NCBI GenBank assembly: GCA_036675345.1
Contig: JAKFFE010000022.1
Span: forward strand, 1-64,000
Direction of reading: 5' to 3'
Source: JALYOC01 sp036675345
GTDB lineage: Bacteria > Myxococcota > Myxococcia > Myxococcales > Myxococcaceae
Length of the DNA: 64,000 nt
Position 1 is the first letter of the stretch. Every line of letters begins with the position of its first letter. Both the position numbers and the translations under genes were made by a program. Below the pieces are notes generated by a model. That model worked only from the letters and a program-made list of their open reading frames with translations. It had not been told where the DNA came from and did no database searches. Below, piece after piece: positions 26,139 through 34,477 of this stretch.

Positions 26139-28475
26139 ATGACGCCCTGGCTGCGCCACCGAGGCTGGCCGTTGCTGGTATTCGCCGCGGGGCTCGCGTT
26201 CGTCTACCGCCAGGCGCTGACCGGCGAGGTGTACTTCGGCCGGGACGCGCTGCGCTTCTTCATCCCCGACTCCGCCTTCCTGCAAGAGTCGCTGCGGCGT
26301 GGCGAGCTGCCGCTGTGGACCCCGTACATCCGCCTCGGCCAGCCGTTCCTGGCCACCTTGCAATCGCAGGTCTTCTATCCGCCGCGGGTGCTGACTGTGC
26401 TGCTGTTCGGCCCGGTGGTGGGGTTCACCGTGCAGCAGGTCCTCCACGCGGTGCTGGCCTGCGGGGGGACGTACCTGGCCGCGCGCGGACTGGCGGTGCG
26501 TCGCCTGGCGGCCACCGTGGCCGGGGTAGCGTTTGGCCTCTCGCCGCTGCTCACCGATCTGGCCGGGCAGCGGAACGTGGTGGATGCCGCGGCCTGGACT
26601 GGCTTGATCGTCTTCGCTGCGCTGGGCCTCACCGGCCGGAGCAAGGCGCGAAGGGAGCTGGCGCAGGCCGCCCGTGAGGCCGGCCTCACCGAGGACGCCT
26701 ACCGGGCCCTGAGGGCCGGATCGCTGGGGACCCAGCCCCGTCCTCCCTCCGCGGTGCGCTCTCGGCTCCGGCCGGCGCTGCTGCTGGCCTTCGCGGTGGC
26801 GATGTCCATCGCCTGTGGGGCCCCGGAGACCGTGCTCTGGCAGGCGCTGATCGTCCTGGCGCTGCTGGCCCGCTGGGTGCCACGGCTGCTGATCGGCGGC
26901 GGCGCGTTCCTGTGGGGAGCCGCGGCGATGGCGGTGGTGCTGGTGCCGGCCATCGAGTTTGTCCGCAACTCCACCCGAGGGGCCGCCGCCGCGGACACCC
27001 TGGACTGGTCCGCCTCCTGGGCGCAGCTGCTGGGGACGGTGGTTCCGTTCGCCGAGCAGCCGCGTGGCCCCTACTGGGGCGGCCCCGACCAGTGGTTCGT
27101 GCTCACCGTGTTCCTGGGCACCACCGTGGCCCTGCTGGCGGCCGGGGCCGGGTGGCAGCGTCGGGCCCGACCGCTGTGGATCCTGCTGGGGGTGTTCGTG
27201 CTCCTCTCCGCCGGGCGTCACTTCCCGCCCGCGGGATGGTTGCTGCAGCTGCCGCCGTTCAGCCTCTTCCGCTATCCGGGCAAGTACCTGGTGGCGCTGG
27301 CCTTCGTGGTCTCGCTGCTGGCGGCGGTGGGCCTGGACCGCTGGGCGGCCCGGGCCAGGAAGGGTGGGGTCTCGGTGCGGATGGCGGCGCTGAGCCTGCT
27401 GCTGGGCGCGGGGCTGCTGGCTGCGGGGATGCCGTTGCTGAGGCTGCTGGGTGCGCGGACCGGAGCGCAGGGCGGCTGGCTGTGGTTCTGCGCGGCGCTG
27501 ACCCTGTCCCTGATCCTCTTCTTCGCCATGCCCGGACGGCACCGCCGGGGCGCCTGGGTGGGGAGGGCGCTGGCGCTGGTGGCCCTGGCGGAGCTGGGGC
27601 TGTTCCACTTCGTCCAGGTCCGCTCCGGGTGGACCGACCCGGGGCCCCTGTCTCGTCCCTCGGTGCTGGCCGCGGCGCTGCCTCCGCACTTCGCCGGGAG
27701 GATCTCGGTGGGAGGGCTGGGTCACGCTGATCCGTTGGCCGGGGCGCAGGGCGGCATGGCCACCCACCTGATCAGCCGCGATGCCTTGCTGGGCAACCGG
27801 TTCGTGGAGGAGCGGCTGCACGCGCTGGAGGGCGGCTGGGTCCCGGAGATGAAGCGGGTGGAGGAGTTCCACCTCTCTGGGGAGCGGGCGGTGTTCGATC
27901 TCACCGGGGTCAGCCACTACGTGCGCGACGCCCCGCCGTTCCCCGACTTGACCAAGGTCGCCGCGTCGGAGCCGAGGGCGCTCTACCGATCGACCACCGC
28001 CATGCCCCGGGCGTTCGTGGTCCACCACGCCGAGGTGGTCAGCGACGAGGACGCGCTGCGCAGGGTGAGGGATCCCGCCCAGCCGGCGAGGAGGACCGCG
28101 TTCCTGGCCGAGGGCGCGGCGCTTCCGGATCCGGAGTGCCGCCGGGGAGGCGCGGCGACCATCGAGCAGGAGGGGTCCAACTCGCTGACAGTGGAGACCT
28201 CGGCGGAGTGCGAGGGGGTGCTGGTGCTCTCCGACACCTGGTACCCGGGCTGGTCGGCGACGGTGGACGGAGCAACGGCCCCGGTGCTGCGCGCGAACTA
28301 CGCCCTGCGTGCGGTGCGGATTCCGGCGGGCCGGCACCAGGTCCAGTTCCACTACCGCCCCGCTTCGTTCCGCTGGGGCGCCATCGCCTCCGGGGTGGCT
28401 TGGGCGCTGCTGGCGCTGGCCTTCGGCTGGTCCAGGAGGAAGCCTCTCGCAGCGCGACAACCGCGGCCAGGCTAG
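26139..28475 (+). CDS. YfhO-family membrane protein, second copy
   Basis: A 778-aa paralog of the protein encoded at 21122-23326. It shares the loop YFGRDALRFFIPD, LPLWTPYIRLGQPF, GQRNVVDAAAW, GAPETVLWQ and the lumenal TTAMPRAFVVH and YPGWSATVDG segments. About twelve hydrophobic segments precede a soluble domain, and one membrane helix lies near the end. ATG at 26139 is the first start that gives a signal-like first helix; a GGAGGG lies about 17 bp upstream. The two copies differ in a middle loop (about residues 170-205 here) that is absent from the other. Confidence 0.8.
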   Translation: MTPWLRHRGWPLLVFAAGLAFVYRQALTGEVYFGRDALRFFIPDSAFLQESLRRGELPLWTPYIRLGQPFLATLQSQVFYPPRVLTVLLFGPVVGFTVQQVLHAVLACGGTYLAARGLAVRRLAATVAGVAFGLSPLLTDLAGQRNVVDAAAWTGLIVFAALGLTGRSKARRELAQAAREAGLTEDAYRALRAGSLGTQPRPPSAVRSRLRPALLLAFAVAMSIACGAPETVLWQALIVLALLARWVPRLLIGGGAFLWGAAAMAVVLVPAIEFVRNSTRGAAAADTLDWSASWAQLLGTVVPFAEQPRGPYWGGPDQWFVLTVFLGTTVALLAAGAGWQRRARPLWILLGVFVLLSAGRHFPPAGWLLQLPPFSLFRYPGKYLVALAFVVSLLAAVGLDRWAARARKGGVSVRMAALSLLLGAGLLAAGMPLLRLLGARTGAQGGWLWFCAALTLSLILFFAMPGRHRRGAWVGRALALVALAELGLFHFVQVRSGWTDPGPLSRPSVLAAALPPHFAGRISVGGLGHADPLAGAQGGMATHLISRDALLGNRFVEERLHALEGGWVPEMKRVEEFHLSGERAVFDLTGVSHYVRDAPPFPDLTKVAASEPRALYRSTTAMPRAFVVHHAEVVSDEDALRRVRDPAQPARRTAFLAEGAALPDPECRRGGAATIEQEGSNSLTVETSAECEGVLVLSDTWYPGWSATVDGATAPVLRANYALRAVRIPAGRHQVQFHYRPASFRWGAIASGVAWALLALAFGWSRRKPLAARQPRPG

Positions 28476-28549
28476 GAGCGCGCCTCCGCTGCCGTGCCGT
28501 CCGCTCAGGTTGCTAGGCGCCCTACCGGAGCCCGTTCCTTCCGTAGGCC

Positions 28550-29602
28550 TCAGGAGCGCGGGCGGAACAACGATCGCAGCCGCAGGCCGATCAGCGCGGT
28601 GCACACCTTGGCCACATAGCGGGGGCCGGCGAGGCCGACGAGGCTGGAGGTTCCGGTGCGGCGGGGCTCCATCGGGGTGGCGGTCTCCTGGATGGACAGC
28701 CCCACCAGCGCGCAGAGGGCGATCGACTCCGGCTCCGGATACTCGTCGGGGAGATTGCCTCGCAGCACGGTGATCGCCCGCTGTGAGTAGACCCGGAAAC
28801 CGGAGGTGGGATCGCTGACCGCGGCGCTGCGTCCATACAACCGGAGCACCGCGCGGATCACCATCGCCCCGGTGCGGCGCAGCGACTCCGGGCGGGCGCC
28901 TCCCTCCGCGCCGGGAAGCAGCCGGGAGCCGATCAGCAGATCCGCGTTGCGCGCTTGCGCCTCCTGGACCAGCCGGGCGATCTGCTCCACCGGATGCTGC
29001 CCATCCGCGTCGCACTGGACCACGTAAAGGGCCCCCAGTTGCTGGGCCACCTTGAAGCCGGTGAGCAGTCCGCCGGAGACGCCCACGTTGGAGGGGTGGG
29101 TGACAAAGCGCGCCGGGGCCAGCCGCTGCAGCACCCCCAGGGTCCCATCCAGGGAGCCGTCGTTCACCACGCAGTACTCCAGGCCCGGGTGCGCGGCGCT
29201 CAAGGTCTGCAGCCGTCCCAGCACCGCCGGCAGCGCCTCCACTTCATTCCGGCAGGGGAGGACCACCAGGCTCTGCACCCCGGTGAGGGGAGGAAACTCA
29301 CGCGCGGCGGCGGAGGAGGTCAGCTCGGTGATCTGCCGGGAGAAGCGCAGGTTCTCCGCCTGCTGTTCCACCATCTGGAAGAACAGGAACATCATCATCA
29401 CGCTGAGCACGAAGTTGCTGATCACCTCGATGCCCAGGAAGGAGACCAGCGGCCGCCACAGGTAGGGGTTGACCGCGGACACGAACAGGAACGCGGCGAC
29501 CAGCCACCAGATCAATCCCCGGCGCGCGGGCAGCCGGTGCCCGAACTGCGAGAAGAGGACGACGAAGAACAGCGCCGCCAGGGCGATCAGGTACGGGGAC
29601 AT
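28550..29602 (-). CDS. DUF2304-like membrane domain fused to a family 2 glycosyltransferase
   Basis: A 350-aa protein. The first ~100 residues contain three membrane segments and a helical stretch, like the small DUF2304 proteins often encoded beside GT2 genes. A GT2 domain follows from about residue 108 with LVVLPCRNE, CVVNDGSLDGT, VVQCDADGQHP, GSRLLPG and DPTSGFRVYS. Usually these are two neighbouring genes; here they are one. The product is probably a lipid-linked sugar for GT-C enzymes. It is convergent with the second YfhO gene and divergent from the STT3-like gene (88 bp gap). Confidence 0.8.
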   Translation of the reverse strand: MSPYLIALAALFFVVLFSQFGHRLPARRGLIWWLVAAFLFVSAVNPYLWRPLVSFLGIEVISNFVLSVMMMFLFFQMVEQQAENLRFSRQITELTSSAAAREFPPLTGVQSLVVLPCRNEVEALPAVLGRLQTLSAAHPGLEYCVVNDGSLDGTLGVLQRLAPARFVTHPSNVGVSGGLLTGFKVAQQLGALYVVQCDADGQHPVEQIARLVQEAQARNADLLIGSRLLPGAEGGARPESLRRTGAMVIRAVLRLYGRSAAVSDPTSGFRVYSQRAITVLRGNLPDEYPEPESIALCALVGLSIQETATPMEPRRTGTSSLVGLAGPRYVAKVCTALIGLRLRSLFRPRS

Positions 29603-29690
29603 CCGGCGGGCAGCATCGCCCTGAGGCCCGGCCCACGCCAGAACCTGGAAAGTTCGGCCCGGGGGCCAGCCCTGCTATTGACCGGGGTGC

Positions 29691-31850
29691 ATGTCCCGAC
29701 GGGCGTCCATGGCGGTGCTGCTCCTGCTGGCCGCCACGGCCTTCTGGGCCCGGTGCACCTCGTGGCGGTCGGTCTTCCCGCCCTCGGGGGAGACGGAGCT
29801 GGTCCCCACCGACTCGCACTTCTACGTCCGCTTCGCGCTGCTGCAGCTCCACGCGCTGCCCTCGCTGACCTCCTTCGATCCGTACATCAACCATCCTCAC
29901 GGCGCGCAGCTGTACGTCCCCCTGCCGCACGCGCTGGTCGTCGCCGGCTTCATCGCCGTCTTCGGCGAGGCTCGCGCCGAGCTGGCCGCCGCCTGGGTGG
30001 GACCGGTGGTGGGAACCTTCGAGTGGTTGTTGGTGGCGCTGCTGGCGCTGAGGGTCTTGGGCCACGGGCGGGGGCTGGTGCTGGCCGCGCTGTGGGCGCT
30101 GGCGCCGGCGATCGCCGAGGTGGCGGCGCTGGGCAACGCCGACCATCACGTCCACGAGCCGATGTTCGCCGCGGCGATCCTGCTGGCCACCGTCCAGGGG
30201 GTGCTGCAGCCGGAGCGCCGGGGCTGGGCGATCGCCGCCGGGCTGCTGCTGGGCCTGGCGCGGTGGCTGACCCCCACTGGGTTCCTGTTCCCCCCGGTGG
30301 CGGCGCTGGCCCTGCTGGGAGCGGCACTGGTGGTTGCGTACCGAAGTACGCAACGGCAGGGGGCTCCGGCGGCACTTGCAGTTGCGTACCGAAGTACGCA
30401 CTCGCAGGGGGCTCCGGCGGAGACCCTTCCGGCCCGCACCGTGGCCGACCGGGCAGGGCGGATCGCCCAGGCAGCGCTGTGGATGGGAGGAGCCTCCGCC
30501 GGAGTCTTGCTGCTGGGCGCGGCGCTGTTCGGACGTCCGGGCGCCCTGGATTACGAGCAGTTCTCCCTCTTCCATCCCTTGCTGTCGGTCTGCGCCTTCG
30601 CGGGGGCCGCCGCGGTGGCGTGGCTTCGTGCCCGGAGATGGGGCCCAGCCGCGATCGGACTGGCGCTCTCGGTGGCGGCAGCCGTCCCCCTGGTGGCGCA
30701 GCTGGTCCGCGCGGGCGGACACCTGGGGCGAGCCGATCCGCTGCTCTCCCTGGTCTACGAGTCGGAGCCGCTGTGGTCCGATCTGGACTGGGCGCTGGAG
30801 CTGCTGGGCCCGTTCTTGTTGGCGCTGATCCCCTCCTGCGTGGGGCTGGGGCTGCTCCTGCGAGACCGCCCGGTTCGCGAGGGCCCCGCGCTGGAGGCCG
30901 CGGTGGTGCTGGCCTTCACCGTCCCGCTGGCCGCGGCCGGGATCCTCCAGGCCCGGTTCAGTCCGCTCCTGGCCGCGATGGCTGCCGCCGCCTGCGTGAT
31001 CGGCCTGCCCCGACTGGTCCCCCGCGCCGGACCCGCCCGCCTCGCCGTGCTGTCCCTGGGCGCGATCCTCACGCTGCCGTTGTTGCTGGCGCTGGTCCCC
31101 CGGCCGTTTCGGCCGGCGCCCCGGGATCTGCTCTTGGCCCGTCCGACCCTGCGCTGGATGAGCACCCACCTCCCGCCCGCCTCGGCGGATCCCTTCTCCG
31201 GCGCGCAGCGGCCCACCTACGGGGTGATCACCACCCACCTGCTGGGGCACGTGGTCCCGCTGTGGGCGCAGCGGCCCACGGTGGCCACGTTGCTCTCGCA
31301 GGATCCGGCCTTCGTCGCCGCCAACCGGCGCGCGGCCCAGGTGCTGGCGTCGGAGGACGACGAGATCGCCTACCGGGCGGCGCGGGAGACCGGCGCGGAG
31401 TACCTGGTGGCCACGCCGTCTGATCGCATCCTCGGGTTCGGGCCCCCCTCCGAACGCTCGCAGTTGCTGCACCTGCTCGACCACGCCGGGATGGAACAGC
31501 CGCAGCGCGAGGCCTCCGCCCACTTCCGGTTGATCCACGACTCGGAGGAGCAGCGTCTGCGTCCGCAAGGAGGCAGCGCGGCCCGGGTCTTCCAGGTGGT
31601 GCCCGGAGCGCTGCTGACCGGTCGGACCGCGCCCTCCGGACAGGTGATCGCCGCGCTGGTGCTGCACACCGACCGGGGGGAGCGGCTGGAGTATGTGCGC
31701 CGGGCCACCGCCGGCTCCGACGGCAGCTTCGCCGTGCGGGTGGCCTACCCGGGCGAGTACCGGGTCACGTTGGCGGGCACGGTCTCTTCCGTCCAGGTGG
31801 CGGAGTCGCAAGTGCTGGGGGGCGAGGCCCAGCCGGTGAACGCGGACTGA
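29691..31850 (+). CDS. STT3-like GT-C membrane glycosyltransferase
   Basis: A 719-aa protein. After the first helix comes VPTDSHFYVRFAL (Asp followed by aromatic and Arg, as in STT3/PglB/AglB external loop 1). GNADHHVHEPMF near residue 149 resembles the second metal-site motif of oligosaccharyltransferases. About eleven hydrophobic segments are followed by a soluble domain from ~490 and a C-terminal beta domain. The WWDYG motif of true oligosaccharyltransferases was not found, so donor and acceptor are open. Residues about 214-243 are encoded by two in-frame copies of a dispersed palindromic repeat. Confidence 0.7.
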   Translation: MSRRASMAVLLLLAATAFWARCTSWRSVFPPSGETELVPTDSHFYVRFALLQLHALPSLTSFDPYINHPHGAQLYVPLPHALVVAGFIAVFGEARAELAAAWVGPVVGTFEWLLVALLALRVLGHGRGLVLAALWALAPAIAEVAALGNADHHVHEPMFAAAILLATVQGVLQPERRGWAIAAGLLLGLARWLTPTGFLFPPVAALALLGAALVVAYRSTQRQGAPAALAVAYRSTHSQGAPAETLPARTVADRAGRIAQAALWMGGASAGVLLLGAALFGRPGALDYEQFSLFHPLLSVCAFAGAAAVAWLRARRWGPAAIGLALSVAAAVPLVAQLVRAGGHLGRADPLLSLVYESEPLWSDLDWALELLGPFLLALIPSCVGLGLLLRDRPVREGPALEAAVVLAFTVPLAAAGILQARFSPLLAAMAAAACVIGLPRLVPRAGPARLAVLSLGAILTLPLLLALVPRPFRPAPRDLLLARPTLRWMSTHLPPASADPFSGAQRPTYGVITTHLLGHVVPLWAQRPTVATLLSQDPAFVAANRRAAQVLASEDDEIAYRAARETGAEYLVATPSDRILGFGPPSERSQLLHLLDHAGMEQPQREASAHFRLIHDSEEQRLRPQGGSAARVFQVVPGALLTGRTAPSGQVIAALVLHTDRGERLEYVRRATAGSDGSFAVRVAYPGEYRVTLAGTVSSVQVAESQVLGGEAQPVNAD
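30332..30371. repeat. Dispersed 40-bp palindromic-core repeat, copy B (inside the STT3-like gene)
   Basis: The core TGCGTAC-CGAA-GTACGCA plus a GC-rich tail. It is translated in frame as part of a Tyr-Arg-Ser-Thr segment. It is related to copy A at 21022 and starts 48 bp (16 codons) before copy C. Confidence 0.75.
30380..30419. repeat. Dispersed 40-bp palindromic-core repeat, copy C (inside the STT3-like gene)
   Basis: Second copy in tandem with copy B and nearly identical in the core and tail. The 48-bp period keeps the reading frame and repeats the peptide VAYRST-x-x-QGAPA. Confidence 0.75.
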
Positions 31851-31868
31851 TTCAATCGCTCCGGGAGA

Positions 31869-32086
31869 GGGCTTCCGGTTCTCCGCCGGTGACCACGGAG
31901 GACGGATCCTGTCGCTTTGGGCGGGCTTCCGGTTCTCCGCCGGTGACTGCGGACGGAGCCTGTCGCTCCGAGCGGGCTTCCGGTTCTCCGCCGGTGACCA
32001 CGGACGGAGCCTGTCGCTCCGAGCGGGCTTCCGGTTCTCCGCCCGGTGACCACCGATGGAGCCTGTCGCTCCAAGCGGGCTTCACC
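31869..32086. repeat. Tandem array of 51-54 bp units
   Basis: Four copies and a partial fifth of a unit beginning GGGCTTCCGGTTCTCCGCC and ending CTGTCGCTCC(G/A)A. Starts are near 31869, 31923, 31974, 32025 and 32077. It fills the gap between the STT3-like gene and the amidohydrolase-like gene. A frame is open through it but repeats Ser/Pro/Arg-rich low-complexity residues with no ribosome site, so I treat it as non-coding. Confidence 0.9.
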
Positions 32087-32134
32087 GATCAAGCCGATGG
32101 TCCCCGGGCATCGATTGGACCAAGATGGGCGCCC

Positions 32135-33454
32135 ATGGAAGGCCGCCTCGTCCTGAAGGACTGCGCCATTTTCCGAGCCGACGGCCGCGTGCGCACCGGC
32201 ATGGCGGTGGTGGTGGATCACGAGCGGATCTCCGAGGTGGCGCCCAACCACGCAGTCTCGGTGCGCCCCGGAGACTGGGAGATCGCCTGTCAGGGGCGCC
32301 TGGTCTCCACCGGCCTGGTGGACTGCCATTCCCATCTGGTGGGCGGACAGCTGCTGCCCATCTCCGGAGATCTGCTCTTGCGTCCCCCCCACCAGCGGAT
32401 GGAGCTGATGCGGGCGCTGACCGGACTGCTGCGGCCATCGGAGGTGGAGGCCCTCTCCGCCTTCGCGATGGCCAAGGCGATCCGCGCCGGGGTCACCCTG
32501 GTGGTCGAACACCTCACCGCGCCAGTGGACGTGCTGGGCTCGCTGGAGATCCAGGCGCGCGTCGCCGAGCGGCTGGGCCTGCGGCTCTCCAACAGCCACG
32601 CCAGCTTCAGCGGCGGTGAGATCGACGGCGAGGCCCAGGTGGAGGCCAACGCCGCCTACGTCAGCCAGCGCCCTGGGGTGGGGCTGGTCCGCCCGGCGAT
32701 GGGCTTCCACGCCTCCTACACCTCCGACGATTCGCTGCTGCGCCGGCTGGGCAGTTTCCGGGAGCGGCTGGGCGCGCCGCTGCAGTACCACCTGGCGGAG
32801 TCCGAGGAGGATCTGACCCAGACCTACACCCGCTACCAGAAGCGGATCGTCCAGCGGCTGGAGGGCTTCGGGCTGCTCTGCGCCGGCGCGGTGGCCGCGT
32901 ATGCGCGGGCCATCGATCGGGGCGAGTCGGAGCGACTGTCTCGAACCCGGGTGCTGGTGGCGCTCTCGCCGCGGACCGATCTGGCAGGGGAGCCGGGCGG
33001 GGGCGGGTTCGAGGCGGTGTTCGCGTATCCGAACCTGCTGGGGTTGGGCACCGGCGGGCAGGGCCTGCTGTGGGGCGAGCTGGTGTCCGCCTTCACCGGG
33101 GTGGTGCAGATCGCCCGGGCAGGGCGACTGCTGGATCCGGACGGCTTCATGGGCCAGTTGCTGATGAGCGGCCCGGCGGAGCTGTGCACCATGCTCTACG
33201 GCGCCCCCAGCGGAACCGTCGAACCCGGCGCGCTGGCGGACCTGGTGGTGTTCGATCACCTCCCTGCCGAGGAGCGTCCGGGCGGGCTGGCGCCGCACCT
33301 GCTGTTGCAGCTGGGCCAGGCGCGGGTGGCGTGGTCGATCATCAATGGCCGGGTGGTGATGCGCGAGGGGCAGCTGCTGGGCCACGACTTCCTGGAGCTG
33401 GGCCGTGAGGCGGCCCGGGTGCTGTCCACCCTCTGGCGCAGGGTCCAGCAGTGA
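32135..33454 (+). CDS. Amidohydrolase-like protein (SsnA-type), probable pseudoenzyme
   Basis: A 439-aa TIM-barrel amidohydrolase relative, closest by eye to the SsnA chlorohydrolase group. The first metal motif is kept (LVDCHSHLVGG) and so are later histidines (MGFHASYT, YHLAESEED). However, the expected AHG on a later strand reads LCAGAV, and the catalytic GTDG reads GTGG, so one His and the key Asp are lost. The C-terminal composite sandwich (GALADLVVFD, INGRVVM) is intact. The fold is therefore probably stable but hydrolysis unlikely. ATG at 32135 is the first start outside the upstream tandem repeat. Its stop overlaps the next gene (GTGA). Confidence 0.75.
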   Translation: MEGRLVLKDCAIFRADGRVRTGMAVVVDHERISEVAPNHAVSVRPGDWEIACQGRLVSTGLVDCHSHLVGGQLLPISGDLLLRPPHQRMELMRALTGLLRPSEVEALSAFAMAKAIRAGVTLVVEHLTAPVDVLGSLEIQARVAERLGLRLSNSHASFSGGEIDGEAQVEANAAYVSQRPGVGLVRPAMGFHASYTSDDSLLRRLGSFRERLGAPLQYHLAESEEDLTQTYTRYQKRIVQRLEGFGLLCAGAVAAYARAIDRGESERLSRTRVLVALSPRTDLAGEPGGGGFEAVFAYPNLLGLGTGGQGLLWGELVSAFTGVVQIARAGRLLDPDGFMGQLLMSGPAELCTMLYGAPSGTVEPGALADLVVFDHLPAEERPGGLAPHLLLQLGQARVAWSIINGRVVMREGQLLGHDFLELGREAARVLSTLWRRVQQ

Positions 33455-34431
33455 GCCCCGCCGATCTGCGCTCGGTCCTGACCCGGGCCCACGCGCGCCG
33501 CGGAGCGCTGTGGGACTCGCCGCACACCAACGCCTTCCGGGTGGTGAACGGGGAGGGTGACCGGGTGCCGGACGTCACCGTGGATTGGTTCGACCAGGTG
33601 GCGGTGCTCAGCCTGTACCGTGAACATTCAGCGGACGAGGAGCAGGCGCTGCTGGACGCGCTGGAGACTGTGCTCTCGCCCAAGGCGATCTACCTCAAGC
33701 GCCGGCCGCGGGAGGCGAGGGTGGTGGCCAACACCCAGAAGGCGGAGCTGGCGCCGGAGACCGCCGCCCGGGGGCAGCCGGTGCCGCAGCTGGAGGTGAA
33801 AGAGGCGGGCCTCCGCTACTGGATCCGCCCCGGCCAGGGCCTGTCGGTGGGCCTGTACCTGGACATGCGCGAGGGGCGGGACTGGGTGCGCAAGCAGGCC
33901 CAGGGACGCACGGTCCTCAACTGCTTTGCCTACACCTGTGGCTTCGGGGTGGCGGCTCTTGCCGGCGGCGCCCAGCGGGCGGTGAACCTGGATCTCTCGC
34001 GCCGGGTGCTGGACTGGGGCGCGGAGAACACCCAGCTCAACGGGTATCCGGTGGACCCCCGCGACTTCCTGGCGGGCGAGGTGTTCGAGTGGCTGCGCCG
34101 GCTGAACAAGCGGGGCGAACGCTTTGATCTGCTGATCCTCGATCCCCCCTCCTTCTCCACCAGCAAGGAGGGTCGCTTCTCCGCCGGGAAAGACTACGCC
34201 CGGCTGGTCGCCCAGGCCGCGCCGCTGATCGCCCCCGGAGGGATCCTGCTGGCCTGCTGCAACCTGGCCACGCTGAGCGCCACCCGGTTCGCGCTGCAGG
34301 TCCGCGAGGGGCTGATCAGCGCCCAGCGCCGGCCAGCGATCCGGGCGGAGCTGACCGCCTCGGCGGTGGACTTCCCGGAGCCGGACGCGCTGCCCTCTCC
34401 ACTCAAGGTGCTGGCGGTGGACGTGGGGTGA
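33451..34431 (+). CDS. RlmI-like class I rRNA methyltransferase
   Basis: A 326-aa SAM-dependent methyltransferase. After an N-terminal beta region comes IRPGQGLSVGLYLDMREGR, then VLNCFAYTCGFGVAAL (motif I region), VNLDLSRRVLDWG and DLLILDPPSFSTSKEGRF (DPPSF). These are hallmarks of the RlmI/RlmK/SMc00716 group that methylates 23S rRNA cytosine or guanine. The N-terminal PUA domain of RlmI is reduced or missing. GTG at 33451 overlaps the preceding stop by 4 bp. The exact RNA target is not deducible. Confidence 0.8.
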   Translation: MSPADLRSVLTRAHARRGALWDSPHTNAFRVVNGEGDRVPDVTVDWFDQVAVLSLYREHSADEEQALLDALETVLSPKAIYLKRRPREARVVANTQKAELAPETAARGQPVPQLEVKEAGLRYWIRPGQGLSVGLYLDMREGRDWVRKQAQGRTVLNCFAYTCGFGVAALAGGAQRAVNLDLSRRVLDWGAENTQLNGYPVDPRDFLAGEVFEWLRRLNKRGERFDLLILDPPSFSTSKEGRFSAGKDYARLVAQAAPLIAPGGILLACCNLATLSATRFALQVREGLISAQRRPAIRAELTASAVDFPEPDALPSPLKVLAVDVG

Positions 34432-34477
34432 ACCCCGTCGGAACAACGATCGGTGCGCCGCCCTCGCTCCGGGCGAT

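Noticed and set aside
31889..32134. N-terminal extension of the amidohydrolase gene through the tandem array
   Set aside because: It encodes only array-derived low-complexity sequence, there is no ribosome site, and the family start is near 32135.
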